Program-made: the position numbers and the translations under genes | NCBI GenBank assembly: GCA_002403905.1 | Contig: DHIR01000153.1 | Coordinates: forward strand, 1 to 7,735 | Source: Mucilaginibacter sp. UBA4741 | Lineage (GTDB): Bacteria > Bacteroidota > Bacteroidia > Sphingobacteriales > Sphingobacteriaceae | Reading direction: 5' to 3' | DNA length: 7,735 bases | In this document: positions 1 through 6,972 of the stretch, one piece after another | Layout: the number at the start of each line of letters is the position of its first letter | Position numbering within the stretch: the stretch's first letter is position 1 | The notes under the pieces: generated by a model | Seen by the model: the letters and a program-made list of their open reading frames with translations, nothing else | The model's database searches: none | Told to the model about the DNA's origin: nothing

Positions 1-23
1 TGGTTCGAGCCCAGCCTCAGGAG
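1..23 (+). tRNA. 3' end of a tRNA gene (partial, cut by window edge)
   Basis: The first bases read as the T-arm and acceptor end of a tRNA. Positions 4-10 are TTCGAGC, a canonical T-loop (TTCRANY). The flanking GG/CC and T/A pairs of the T-stem are visible at 1-3 and 11-13. Positions 16-22 (CTCAGGA) would be the 3' acceptor strand, implying a 5' strand TCCTGAG outside the window, and 23 (G) would be the discriminator base. CCA is not encoded. A strong terminator follows four bases later, as expected for the end of a tRNA transcript. The D-arm and anticodon are missing, so the amino acid cannot be read; U1-A72 with G73 would suit Asn or Gln, but this is a guess. Confidence 0.72.
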
Positions 24-26
24 CTT

Positions 27-63
27 AAGGGTAAGCACATTTAATGGTCGCTTACCCTTTTTT
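27..63 (+). terminator. Rho-independent terminator of the tRNA gene
   Basis: A perfect 10-bp inverted repeat, AAGGGTAAGC (27-36) and GCTTACCCTT (50-59), encloses a 13-nt loop. A run of six T (58-63) starts in the last two stem bases. This is a classic intrinsic terminator on the plus strand just after the tRNA 3' end. In the opposite direction the stem is not followed by a T-run, so it is at best a weak stop for the convergent efflux operon. Confidence 0.85.
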
Positions 64-198
64 ATTCCCATAAAAAGACCTTTAGAATGCAATTGAACGT
101 GTTTCATTTTTCTTAAACATGCAAATGCTACACTTATAATTTCAAATAACAACATTAAACAAAAATCAAATAACGGTTCAAAGTGTTACAAAATGTAA
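64..198. other. AT-rich convergent intergenic region, no gene seen
   Basis: This stretch lies between the plus-strand tRNA terminator and the stop codon of the last efflux gene on the minus strand. It is strongly AT-rich and holds no credible ORF. The only structures seen are a 5-bp inverted repeat TTACA/TGTAA at 186-198 and a 9-bp direct repeat TCAAATAAC at 142-150 and 166-174. Neither is convincing as a terminator or operator. No stem with a following minus-strand T-run is visible, so the 3' end of the operon transcript is not defined by the sequence. Confidence 0.6.
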
Positions 199-1401
199 TC
201 ACATTTTCATCCCCCCCATTTGATCATTTCCATTCTTAAATATCGCCTCGCTATTCAACAGATATGCGCCGCTACTTACTACAATATCTCCGGCTTTTAA
301 CCCCAATAAAACAGGTGCATAGTGTTGGTTACCCGTACCTGTTTTAACCATTTTTGGAGAAAAGCTGCCATTCGCATTTTTCACCCATACCTTGCTTCCC
401 TTGCCATCCGTTAAAATAGCTGAAACAGGTACGGCTAATGTCTTTTGTCCGTTTCCCGATAGTATAATATAGGCCAGCATACCCGGCCTGATCAACCCTT
501 GCGGGTTAGGAATACTGATTCTGATCAAATCAACTTTGGATGCCTCCGATAGTTCCGGATTGATAAACGCAACCTTGCCTTTGATCAGTTCGCCGCCCTG
601 ATCCGGAAAGGAAACAAATACAATATCATTCTCTTTATAATTTCCCGTTTCACTGGCATAGAGCTGTGCTTCCACCCAAAGGCTGTTTAGCCCTTGGGTT
701 TTCAGCACCGTCATGCCCTCGGTTACGTAATCGCCCTCATGTACCGCTATCTCACTTACCGTCCCGCTGACATTGCTTAAAATAGTAGTCGTGGCAGAAA
801 CCTTCTGCGAAACCGCTAAACTTTTAATTTGCGATGAAGATAAACCCCATAATTTCAATTTACTTTCTGCTGCACTGATCAGTTGCGAATAATCTACATC
901 AGGGTTATTTAACACCTTTTGTTGTTGCCTGGCCAGAAGATATTCCTTTTCTGCTTCCTGCAAATCTTCACTATAGATAGCATAAACGGGCTGGCCTATG
1001 GTTATTTTTTCTCCGACAGTCCGTATAAACAATTGTTGTACCCGGCCAGCTAACCTTGCGCTTAATTCAGACGCGATGTTTTCATTCGTTGTCACCGTAC
1101 CTGTCAATGTTTTTTCACTGCCTGTATTTTCCTCCCTGATGGTATCCGTTTGTATTCCGGCAAGCTGTAATTGCGTTGCATTTAAGGTGATCTCATCGGC
1201 ATTGTTGGCGTCTGTTAGTTGTACCTTAATCAGTTTCATCCCGCAAATAGGGCAATTGCCTGGCTGTTCCTCGTGCACTTGGGGGTGCATAGAACAAGTA
1301 TAATAGGCTTTGCTTTGTTCCTTGGCTAACTGGTGTGGTTTTTGCTTACAGGCCGCAAAAACCAGAGCGAGCATTAAGGCTAATAATAGGTTCTTATTCA
1401 T
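199..1401 (-). CDS. cusB: CusB-type RND periplasmic adaptor lipoprotein with N-terminal heavy-metal-binding domain
   Basis: Membrane-fusion (adaptor) subunit that bridges the inner-membrane RND pump and the outer-membrane channel in the periplasm. The 400-residue product begins with a lipoprotein signal ending in the lipobox VFAAC (Cys18), so it is probably membrane-anchored. Residues 33-60 form an HMBD zinc-ribbon-like motif: C36-S-MHP, then C50-PIC53-GM. A coiled-coil hairpin follows (about 145-195), then lipoyl/barrel-sandwich halves (about 115-140 and 205-235). A beta-barrel segment with the typical INPEL...IPNPQG..RPGM pattern spans about 240-315, and a membrane-proximal domain lies near 320-385. 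The C-terminus is a Met-rich tail (DQMGGMKM). The ATG overlaps the upstream adaptor stop by 8 nt, with a weak AAAGG close upstream. The HMBD suggests that this adaptor handles metal directly, as the methionines at the E. coli CusB N-terminus do. Family assignment is firm; the symbol rests on family and context. Confidence 0.9.
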   Translation of the reverse strand: MNKNLLLALMLALVFAACKQKPHQLAKEQSKAYYTCSMHPQVHEEQPGNCPICGMKLIKVQLTDANNADEITLNATQLQLAGIQTDTIREENTGSEKTLTGTVTTNENIASELSARLAGRVQQLFIRTVGEKITIGQPVYAIYSEDLQEAEKEYLLARQQQKVLNNPDVDYSQLISAAESKLKLWGLSSSQIKSLAVSQKVSATTTILSNVSGTVSEIAVHEGDYVTEGMTVLKTQGLNSLWVEAQLYASETGNYKENDIVFVSFPDQGGELIKGKVAFINPELSEASKVDLIRISIPNPQGLIRPGMLAYIILSGNGQKTLAVPVSAILTDGKGSKVWVKNANGSFSPKMVKTGTGNQHYAPVLLGLKAGDIVVSSGAYLLNSEAIFKNGNDQMGGMKM

Positions 1402-2560
1402 GACCTTTTGTTTTAATGAAGCTTTCGCTGTCTGTTAAATATTGAGCGTCCAACGCCAGGCTATCCGTAACTGCTAATCCTTTGGTTATTAATACTTCTT
1501 TGCCATTTGTGGCTCCGGCACTAACCTCATGCGCTTTAAACAAAGCGCCCTCTTTCAACCATACTACTTTAATATTTCCCAAATCAAGCAGAGCCGATCT
1601 TGGAATCAATAAACCATTGATACTGCCAGTTTGGATTTCGGCTTTAACTAGGCTGTTCACTTTCATACTATGATCCATATTGTCGATATAAACCCTAACA
1701 CTGGTGCCTTTATCACCACCCTCTAAAGCAGGTTCAATGAAATTTATTTTTCCGGTGATGGTCTTGCCCGGTATATCCGGGAAAGTGATTTTAGTGGCCT
1801 GGTTTAGCTTTAATCCAGCAACTGCCGAACGGTTAATCTTTAGGATCGCCCATAAATGATGTGGATCAACGACATTAAATAAGGTTTGTCCTTTTTCTAC
1901 ATACATACCTTCTTTGATCGCCAATGGCAGATTAGTATTGAAATTTTGTTCAGATTTAATATCCGTACTACCCAACATTTGGCTATGTGCTACATCATGA
2001 ACATGGCCGTCATATGGGCTATAAACTGGAAAGCTATAAAATGGCTTGCCTGTAATTACAACCTGATCTGCTTGTGTCGGAGTCATGCCTAACAAAAGCA
2101 ATTTTTGCCGGGCGGCACCAATAAGATTTGGTTCCTGTGCTGAGTTTTTAGTCAGGTAAATCAAATCCTGCTGCGCGGTAACTAAATCCGGGCTATAAAT
2201 ATCAAATATCCGCTGTCCACGGCGAATCTCCTGGAAAGCATATTTAATGTATAGCTTTTTAATACGACCGGAAAAGCGCGCTGCGATATTATTAAATGTC
2301 CGCGTATCAAAATCCAAATACCCATCTGCCGAAATACTGGTTTGTATTTCCTTTTGTACAGGTACAATAGCATTAACGGTTGATATCACTGAAGAATTAA
2401 CCGGCTGTAAAACGGTATTCAAACCAACAACGGCATCCCCGGTCTTTCCTGATTTTGTAATAATACTTTCCTTTGTATGGTCGGAACAAGCCGTGTAAAG
2501 CATCGTGCTAAACAGAAAGGCGGTTAGCATGATTTTAATATTGTTCATTTTCCTTGTCAT
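1394..2560 (-). CDS. RND efflux periplasmic adaptor lipoprotein (second CusB-like paralogue, no HMBD)
   Basis: A second membrane-fusion protein of the same CusB/HlyD-like family, 388 residues. The lipoprotein signal ends at LYTAC (Cys25). A linker of about 40 residues follows, then the barrel-sandwich half FSGRIKKLYI (about 96-105), a helical hairpin (about 122-165), the second sandwich half including YSPYDGHVHDV (180-190) and KEGMYVEKGQTLF (216-228), and a beta-barrel around 235-310 with FPDIPGKTITGKINFIEP. Unlike its downstream paralogue it has no CxMHP/CPxCGM metal-binding ribbon, though a His/Met patch (HVHDVAHSQM, 186-195) is present. Translation could start at this ATG (26-nt overlap with the TolC-like gene; AGGT upstream) or at Met5 (2548), which has AAGGA just before it; both keep the signal peptide. 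Two adaptors in one operon suggest a mixed adaptor ring or two alternative assemblies (inference). Confidence 0.88.
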   Translation of the reverse strand: MTRKMNNIKIMLTAFLFSTMLYTACSDHTKESIITKSGKTGDAVVGLNTVLQPVNSSVISTVNAIVPVQKEIQTSISADGYLDFDTRTFNNIAARFSGRIKKLYIKYAFQEIRRGQRIFDIYSPDLVTAQQDLIYLTKNSAQEPNLIGAARQKLLLLGMTPTQADQVVITGKPFYSFPVYSPYDGHVHDVAHSQMLGSTDIKSEQNFNTNLPLAIKEGMYVEKGQTLFNVVDPHHLWAILKINRSAVAGLKLNQATKITFPDIPGKTITGKINFIEPALEGGDKGTSVRVYIDNMDHSMKVNSLVKAEIQTGSINGLLIPRSALLDLGNIKVVWLKEGALFKAHEVSAGATNGKEVLITKGLAVTDSLALDAQYLTDSESFIKTKGHE

Positions 2561-3764
2561 AAGCTACCTGTATTAATAAAAGTTCCTGTAAGCGGTCTAA
2601 AGCCGCCATTCTCGCCATTTGCAGGTCTTTGATGCCATTCAATACTGATGGCAGATCACCGGTATTCTGATCATAAGCCAGCAAGGCTGTTTTATAACTA
2701 TTTTGCAAAGCAGGAATGATGTTTTGCTGATAATTACTAAGCTGCCTTTTTTTACTGCTCATTTCTGTTTTCAGACCGGTCAGTTGGCCTGTGGCCTGGT
2801 TCAGCATGTCGAGCCGTTTTTGCTGTAACTCCTGTACTTCATACTGAATGCCTTTGAGGTTAGCCTTGTATTCCTTAGAAGCCCAGGGTACAATTGGTAT
2901 CGTGACCGAGGCCATGAGGATATATTGGTTGGCCATTCCCCCGTAGCTAAACATATGCCCGGCCTGTACGCCAAAATCCGGCTTGCGCTTATTGTATTCC
3001 ATTTGTGCATTTAGCTGTTGCAAATCAATGTTCCGGTTTATCCCCTTAATATCGCTCCGGTTAGTGGCAAGGGTAGCTGTATCTGTCAGCGCTGTTTCAT
3101 ACGCCTTTAATACGTAATTGGTATCCACCAAAAAAGCAGCCTGTTTATCCCGGTTCATTAAGGTATTCAGCATGATATTCTTTTGGCTGATCTCGTTATT
3201 CAATTGCTCACGGGTATTATCCAGTTCAAACAACTCTGCTTTGGCTTTGTAAATATTGGGCAGTTTTTCCTTGCCATAGGTTAAACGGATATTTGCATCT
3301 TTGAGCATATACTCCAGTAAGTCTTGCGTATGCTGTAACAAAGCCAGTTTCTTTTCCAGCACCACGCGCTCGTAATAGTACTGCTTTGCCTGGCTTACTA
3401 ATTGATTTTTCAGGTAGTCCCTATCTTTTGTGGTCACTTTAGATTGCCCTTTCATATATTCTTCCTTAGCCCTTAATTTGGCCGGGTTTGTAAACATTTG
3501 CTCTGCCTGTATCATAAAGGAACCACCGCTGGGACTGAGTTGGTAAGGAACCTGGTACTGCCCCGCACTGATCTTTGGCGCATCCAGGCTTTTCGCACCA
3601 GTGGCGTAAGCATCCTGTGCGCTCGCCTTTGCATCATAAGCTTTCAAGGCTGGGTTAGCGGCAACTCTATTTAAAACGCTGTCTAAGGACAGGCGTTGGG
3701 CCTGGGCTGCTAAGCCTGCAAAACATAACAGCAGGCCAGCCGTAATTTTATATCTTCTTTTCAT
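2535..3764 (-). CDS. cusC: TolC-like outer-membrane efflux channel (CusC-type)
   Basis: Outer-membrane factor of the tripartite efflux pump, forming the trimeric exit duct. The product is 409 residues with a Sec signal peptide (hydrophobic 8-20, cleavage likely after AQAQ at about residue 23). There is no lipobox, unlike E. coli CusC. The mature chain is dominated by long amphipathic coiled-coil helices (about 95-215 and 290-405), with beta-strand segments such as FGVQAGHMFSYGG (264-276) and YILMASVTIPI (281-291). This is the pattern of the two outer-membrane-efflux-protein repeats of the TolC family. Length is slightly short but within the family range. The ATG overlaps the cusA stop by one base (TAATG), with GGAGG 10 nt upstream, so translation is coupled to the pump gene. 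Metal specificity cannot be read from this subunit; the symbol is by context. Confidence 0.88.
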   Translation of the reverse strand: MKRRYKITAGLLLCFAGLAAQAQRLSLDSVLNRVAANPALKAYDAKASAQDAYATGAKSLDAPKISAGQYQVPYQLSPSGGSFMIQAEQMFTNPAKLRAKEEYMKGQSKVTTKDRDYLKNQLVSQAKQYYYERVVLEKKLALLQHTQDLLEYMLKDANIRLTYGKEKLPNIYKAKAELFELDNTREQLNNEISQKNIMLNTLMNRDKQAAFLVDTNYVLKAYETALTDTATLATNRSDIKGINRNIDLQQLNAQMEYNKRKPDFGVQAGHMFSYGGMANQYILMASVTIPIVPWASKEYKANLKGIQYEVQELQQKRLDMLNQATGQLTGLKTEMSSKKRQLSNYQQNIIPALQNSYKTALLAYDQNTGDLPSVLNGIKDLQMARMAALDRLQELLLIQVAYDKENEQY

Positions 3765-5656
3765 TATTCCTTTACCTCCAATACTTCAAGCTTGCCATAT
3801 TTCTTTAGTTCATATTCCTTTACCATTAAAAAAATGAGTGGGGTAACCAATAAAATATGGGTGGAAGATGTTAATACGCCGCCAATCATCGGAAGCACAA
3901 TGGGCAGCATCACATCGCTGCCTGTCCCGGTAGACCATAAGATAGGTACTAAACCGAATAAGGCCACGCAAACCGTCATTAGTTTTGGTCTTAACCTTTT
4001 TACCGCACCGTTCATCACATATTCGTGCAGGTCTGCACGGGTAATTGTCTCTCTCGAGTTTCCTTTAAGGGCTACCAGTTGTTGCATCGCATCGTTTAGG
4101 TAGATCACCATTACAATACCCGTTTCAACCGCTATACCGAACAGCGCGATAAAACCAACCGCTACGGCGACAGATAAATGCACCCCAAAAAAATACACCA
4201 TATACGCACCACCGATTAAAGCGAATGGAATAGAGATCAGGCTAAAAAAGGCTTCCCTGATAGAATTAAAGGCAAAATATAAACAAGCAAAAATGATGAC
4301 CAACACAATAGGCAGCACCAGTTTCAGCGTATGCTCGGCACGTATCAGGTTCTCATACTGCCCGCTCCATTCAATAAAATAGCCTTTAGGCAAGGTTTTA
4401 ACCATACTGTTCAACCGTTTCTGTGCTTCATCAACGGTACTGCCTAAATCCCTGTCGCGGACATTAAAAAGTACCGTACCCCGCAATAAGGCATTTTCTG
4501 ATTGTATCATAGCCGGACCATCATTGATCTCAATATCAGCAACTGATGATAAAGGAATTGGCCCGTTATTGGTTGTTTGTACCAATGTGCGTTTGATCGC
4601 ATCCAGGTTACTACGGTAATCCTGCGCAAGCCTAAGGTTGACACTAAATCTTCTGCGACCCTCAATAGTAGGTGTAAGGTTCATTCCACCTAATGCACTC
4701 TCCACAACTTCGTTCACATCGTCAACACTCAATCCATAACGACCAATGGCATCTTTATTTACTTTAATGTCCAAATATTTGCCACCGGTGATCGGGTCAA
4801 CATAGAGATCTTTTACCCCGGCAATACCCTGCAAAGCTTTTTTCATTTGAGTGGATAAAGCATAGATGGTATCCAGGTTTTGCCCATAAACCTTCAAGCC
4901 AACATCGGTGCGGATGCCTGTTGAAAGCATATTGATACGATTGATAATAGGCTGTGTCCAGCCATTGACCACACCGGGTATTTGTAGCTTCGCGTTAAGC
5001 TCGTTAATAATATCTTCCTTTTTAATGTCTTTACGCCATTCATCTTTAGGCTTTAACAAAACGATGGTTTCCACCATGTTAATGGGCGAATTATCGGTAG
5101 CCGTATTCGCCCTTCCGGCTTTACCTAATACGTTCTTTACTTCGGGTACGCTTTTAATGATCCTGTCCTGAACCTGAAGTAACTGTTTAGCTTCTGAATT
5201 GGAAACGTCAGGCAGGGTAACCGGCATAAACAAGATCGTTCCTTCATCTAACGGCGGCATAAACTCTGTACCTAAACTTAACAATAGCGGCACACTGATC
5301 AATAAAGCAAGGATGTTAACCCCGATAGTGGTTTTGCGCCAGGTCATACACCAGTTCAACAGAGGGTGATAAACCTTTTGTAAAACCCGGTTCAGGGGGT
5401 TATGGTCATCCGTTCTTAATTTACCTTTAAGGAAAAAAGAAATGAGTACGGGTGCAAGCGTTACCGCGAGAATGGCGTCAATGGCGAGAATAAAAGATTT
5501 TGTCCAGGCTAATGGCCCAAATAGTTTACCCTCCTGACCTTCCAGTAAAAATACCGGCAGGAACGAAGCAACAATGATGAGTGTTGAGAAAAATACGCCG
5601 CGCCCAACCTGCTTACAGGACGCTTCTATAATTTTGATTCTTTCTGCTGTGGTCAT
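3764..5656 (-). CDS. cusA: CusA-type heavy-metal RND pump, C-terminal two thirds (TM5-TM12)
   Basis: Second part of a split inner-membrane proton/metal antiporter, 630 residues. Visible parts: a short cytoplasmic start, TM5 (about 20-38), TM6 (51-77), TM7 (109-129), the second large periplasmic domain (130-440), and TM8-TM12 (444-463, 469-491, 494-520, 559-575, 583-612). Aligned by hand with E. coli CusA as I remember it, Met144 (FMPVTLP), Met194 (INMVET) and Met243 (RINMLSTG) match the Cu/Ag-binding Met573, Met623 and Met672. Glu511 (IAVETGIVM) and Lys558 (RLRPKLMTV) match relay residues Glu939 and Lys984. This argues for Cu(I)/Ag(I) rather than Zn/Co/Cd specificity, since CzcA as I recall it lacks these methionines. 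The ATG overlaps the N-terminal ORF as ATGA. It lacks TM1-TM4 and the catalytic Asp, so it cannot work alone. It is either translated by reinitiation or joined to the N-part by a -1 frameshift. Confidence 0.9.
   Translation of the reverse strand: MTTAERIKIIEASCKQVGRGVFFSTLIIVASFLPVFLLEGQEGKLFGPLAWTKSFILAIDAILAVTLAPVLISFFLKGKLRTDDHNPLNRVLQKVYHPLLNWCMTWRKTTIGVNILALLISVPLLLSLGTEFMPPLDEGTILFMPVTLPDVSNSEAKQLLQVQDRIIKSVPEVKNVLGKAGRANTATDNSPINMVETIVLLKPKDEWRKDIKKEDIINELNAKLQIPGVVNGWTQPIINRINMLSTGIRTDVGLKVYGQNLDTIYALSTQMKKALQGIAGVKDLYVDPITGGKYLDIKVNKDAIGRYGLSVDDVNEVVESALGGMNLTPTIEGRRRFSVNLRLAQDYRSNLDAIKRTLVQTTNNGPIPLSSVADIEINDGPAMIQSENALLRGTVLFNVRDRDLGSTVDEAQKRLNSMVKTLPKGYFIEWSGQYENLIRAEHTLKLVLPIVLVIIFACLYFAFNSIREAFFSLISIPFALIGGAYMVYFFGVHLSVAVAVGFIALFGIAVETGIVMVIYLNDAMQQLVALKGNSRETITRADLHEYVMNGAVKRLRPKLMTVCVALFGLVPILWSTGTGSDVMLPIVLPMIGGVLTSSTHILLVTPLIFLMVKEYELKKYGKLEVLEVKE
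3775..3779 (-). promoter_or_regulatory. Ribosome binding site of the TolC-like gene
   Basis: GGAGG on the minus strand lies 10 nt before the ATG at 3764, inside the last codons of cusA. It is the clearest Shine-Dalgarno in the window and fixes this start, which overlaps the cusA TAA stop as TAATG. Confidence 0.6.
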
Positions 5657-5673
5657 GATCTTTCTTTTTCTTG
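5653..5673 (-). other. CusA split point: ATGA overlap preceded by A-rich possible slip site
   Basis: On the minus strand the N-terminal frame reads CAA GAA AAA GAA AGA TCA TGA. The last A of TCA plus TG of the stop form the ATG of the C-terminal ORF. A -1 shift on the AAA codon within the A5 run (5665-5669) would give Q-E-K-R-K-I-M-T-T and join both ORFs into one protein of about 1,054 residues (E. coli CusA: 1,047). A single extra A in the run has the same effect. The purine-rich tract could equally act as a weak ribosome-binding site for reinitiation. No perfect X-XXY-YYZ heptamer is in phase, and I did not identify a clear downstream stimulatory structure. Possible readings: coupled split gene, frameshift expression, recent indel, or sequencing error. 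Confidence 0.75.
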
Positions 5674-6927
5674 TGCAATGGCCAGGTTGCGGTGTGAGTT
5701 TTCGACCATAACGATGCCGTTATCTACAATAACCCCGATGGCTAAAGCGATTCCGGTTAATGACATGATATTGGAACTAATACCAAAAGCATTGAGTAAA
5801 ATAAAACTGGCAGCAATGGTAATCGGTATTTGTATTATGATGCTTAAAGCACTTCGCAGGCTGAATAGAAATAGGATAACAATAATGGATACCGTGATCA
5901 TTTCCTCAATAAGGGTGTGCTTAACCGAACCGATTGCGTTTTCTATTAGCTCACTTCGGTCATAAGCTATCTTAAATTTAACTCCGGGTGGGAATCCCTT
6001 TTCAATATCGGCCATTTTATCTTTTACGGCATGGATAACCTTATCGGCATTTTCACCATAGCGCATCACCACGATGCCGCCAACTGCTTCGCCCTCGCCA
6101 TTCTGATCAAATATGCCCAGGCGCAGGTCACCGCCCATTTGAACGGTGGCAATGTCTTTTATAGTTACCGGAACAGTATTGATCACACCGATAGGTATGT
6201 TCTCTACGTCCTGCAAACTTTTGATATAACCTAAACCCCGAACAATATAATCGGTGCCATTCATTTCAAACTTGCGGCCCCCAACATCGTTGTTATTGCT
6301 CTTTACCGCTTTAAGTACCTGCGATAAGGGTATATTATAATAGTTAAGTTTATGTGGGTCAATAGTGATCTGGTATTGCTTTTCGAAACCGCCGAAGGAT
6401 GCTACTTCGCTTACACCGGACACGGTTTGCAACCCTAATTTGACATACCAATCCTGTAAAGCCCTTTGTTCGCCCAGATCCATTCCTTTTGCATCAAGTG
6501 TGTACCATAGAATATGGCCAACACCTGTACCATCAGGCCCTAACGTTGGGGTAATGCCTTCTGGAAGCAGTCTTTGCGCATAATTCAGCCTTTCTAATAC
6601 CCGGCTGCGCGCCCAGTACACATCGGCTTTATCATCAAAAACGATATAAACAAAACTCATCCCAAACATAGAAGTAGCCCGGATGGATTTAACTTTAGGG
6701 ATACCCTGGAGGTTACTTACCAAAGGGTAAGTTACCTGGTCTTCCATGATCTGCGGACTGCGGCCCTGCCATTCAGTGAATACGATAACCTCGTTCTCCG
6801 ACAAGTCGGGGATGGCATCGATGGGGTTTTGTTTAACTGAATAGGCTCCCCAGGCAAAAAGAATTATCGCGATCAGTAATACGATGTACCTGTTTTTTAA
6901 GGACAGGCTAATAAGTTGATTAATCAT
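5653..6927 (-). CDS. cusA: CusA-type heavy-metal RND pump, N-terminal part (TM1-TM4)
   Basis: First part of the split CusA pump: 424 residues from the ATG at 6927. Parts in order: TM1 (about 14-31), the motif NPIDAIPDLSENEVIVFTEW typical of CusA/CzcA, the first large periplasmic domain (about 32-340) including the GPDGTGVGHILWY segment, TM2 (343-357), TM3 (363-381), and TM4 (388-409) with VIVDNGIVMVEN. Asp402 in TM4 matches proton-relay Asp405 of E. coli CusA. The ORF stops 15 residues after that motif, in the cytoplasmic TM4-TM5 loop, where intact family members run on without a break. Reading is open back to a GTG at 6951. I prefer the ATG because MINQLISLSLKNRYIVLL looks like the usual family N-terminus, and the GTG sits in the loop of a perfect hairpin. 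With the C-terminal ORF the two chains cover the whole expected pump. Confidence 0.9.
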   Translation of the reverse strand: MINQLISLSLKNRYIVLLIAIILFAWGAYSVKQNPIDAIPDLSENEVIVFTEWQGRSPQIMEDQVTYPLVSNLQGIPKVKSIRATSMFGMSFVYIVFDDKADVYWARSRVLERLNYAQRLLPEGITPTLGPDGTGVGHILWYTLDAKGMDLGEQRALQDWYVKLGLQTVSGVSEVASFGGFEKQYQITIDPHKLNYYNIPLSQVLKAVKSNNNDVGGRKFEMNGTDYIVRGLGYIKSLQDVENIPIGVINTVPVTIKDIATVQMGGDLRLGIFDQNGEGEAVGGIVVMRYGENADKVIHAVKDKMADIEKGFPPGVKFKIAYDRSELIENAIGSVKHTLIEEMITVSIIVILFLFSLRSALSIIIQIPITIAASFILLNAFGISSNIMSLTGIALAIGVIVDNGIVMVENSHRNLAIAQEKERS

Positions 6928-6940
6928 CTTAATTGCTTTA

Positions 6941-6967
6941 ATCAGCCCCACATAAAGCGGGGCTGAT
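6941..6967. repeat. Perfect 9-bp inverted repeat (hairpin) between the HMBD gene and cusA
   Basis: ATCAGCCCC (6941-6949) and GGGGCTGAT (6959-6967) are exact inverted copies around a 9-nt loop. The hairpin fills most of the 45-nt gap between the HMBD protein stop (6973) and the preferred cusA ATG (6927). On the minus strand it is followed by TAAAGCAATTAAG, not a T-run, so it is not a standard terminator. It may stabilise the upstream mRNA 3' end, cause partial termination, or affect cusA initiation (inference). Confidence 0.7.
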
Positions 6968-6972
6968 AGGTT

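Noticed and set aside
142..174. Direct repeat TCAAATAAC at 142-150 and 166-174
   Set aside because: Only two 9-bp copies in very AT-rich DNA. They are not palindromic and not placed as an operator for any start codon; chance is the simplest explanation.
186..198. Inverted repeat TTACA-AAA-TGTAA as the operon terminator
   Set aside because: The stem is only 5 bp with low GC and has no T-run after it on the minus strand; too weak to call.
998..1303. Plus-strand ORF of 101 codons inside the second adaptor gene
   Set aside because: It is fully antisense to a clear adaptor gene and its product resembles no family I know. The other plus-strand ORFs (for example at 1482, 1886, 3792, 4908, 5678, 6031 and 6365) and the minus-strand ones at 2182 and 2801 are likewise shadows of the real genes.
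5661..5673. Canonical programmed -1 frameshift heptamer at the cusA split
   Set aside because: In the N-terminal frame the codons are CAA GAA AAA GAA, so no in-phase X-XXY-YYZ heptamer such as A-AAA-AAG exists. Only single-codon slippage on AAA is possible, so a programmed shift is left as a hypothesis, not a feature.
6928..6951. GTG at 6951 as the cusA start
   Set aside because: It adds eight residues not typical of the family and lies in the loop of a perfect hairpin. The ATG at 6927 gives the usual N-terminus (MINQLISLSLKN).
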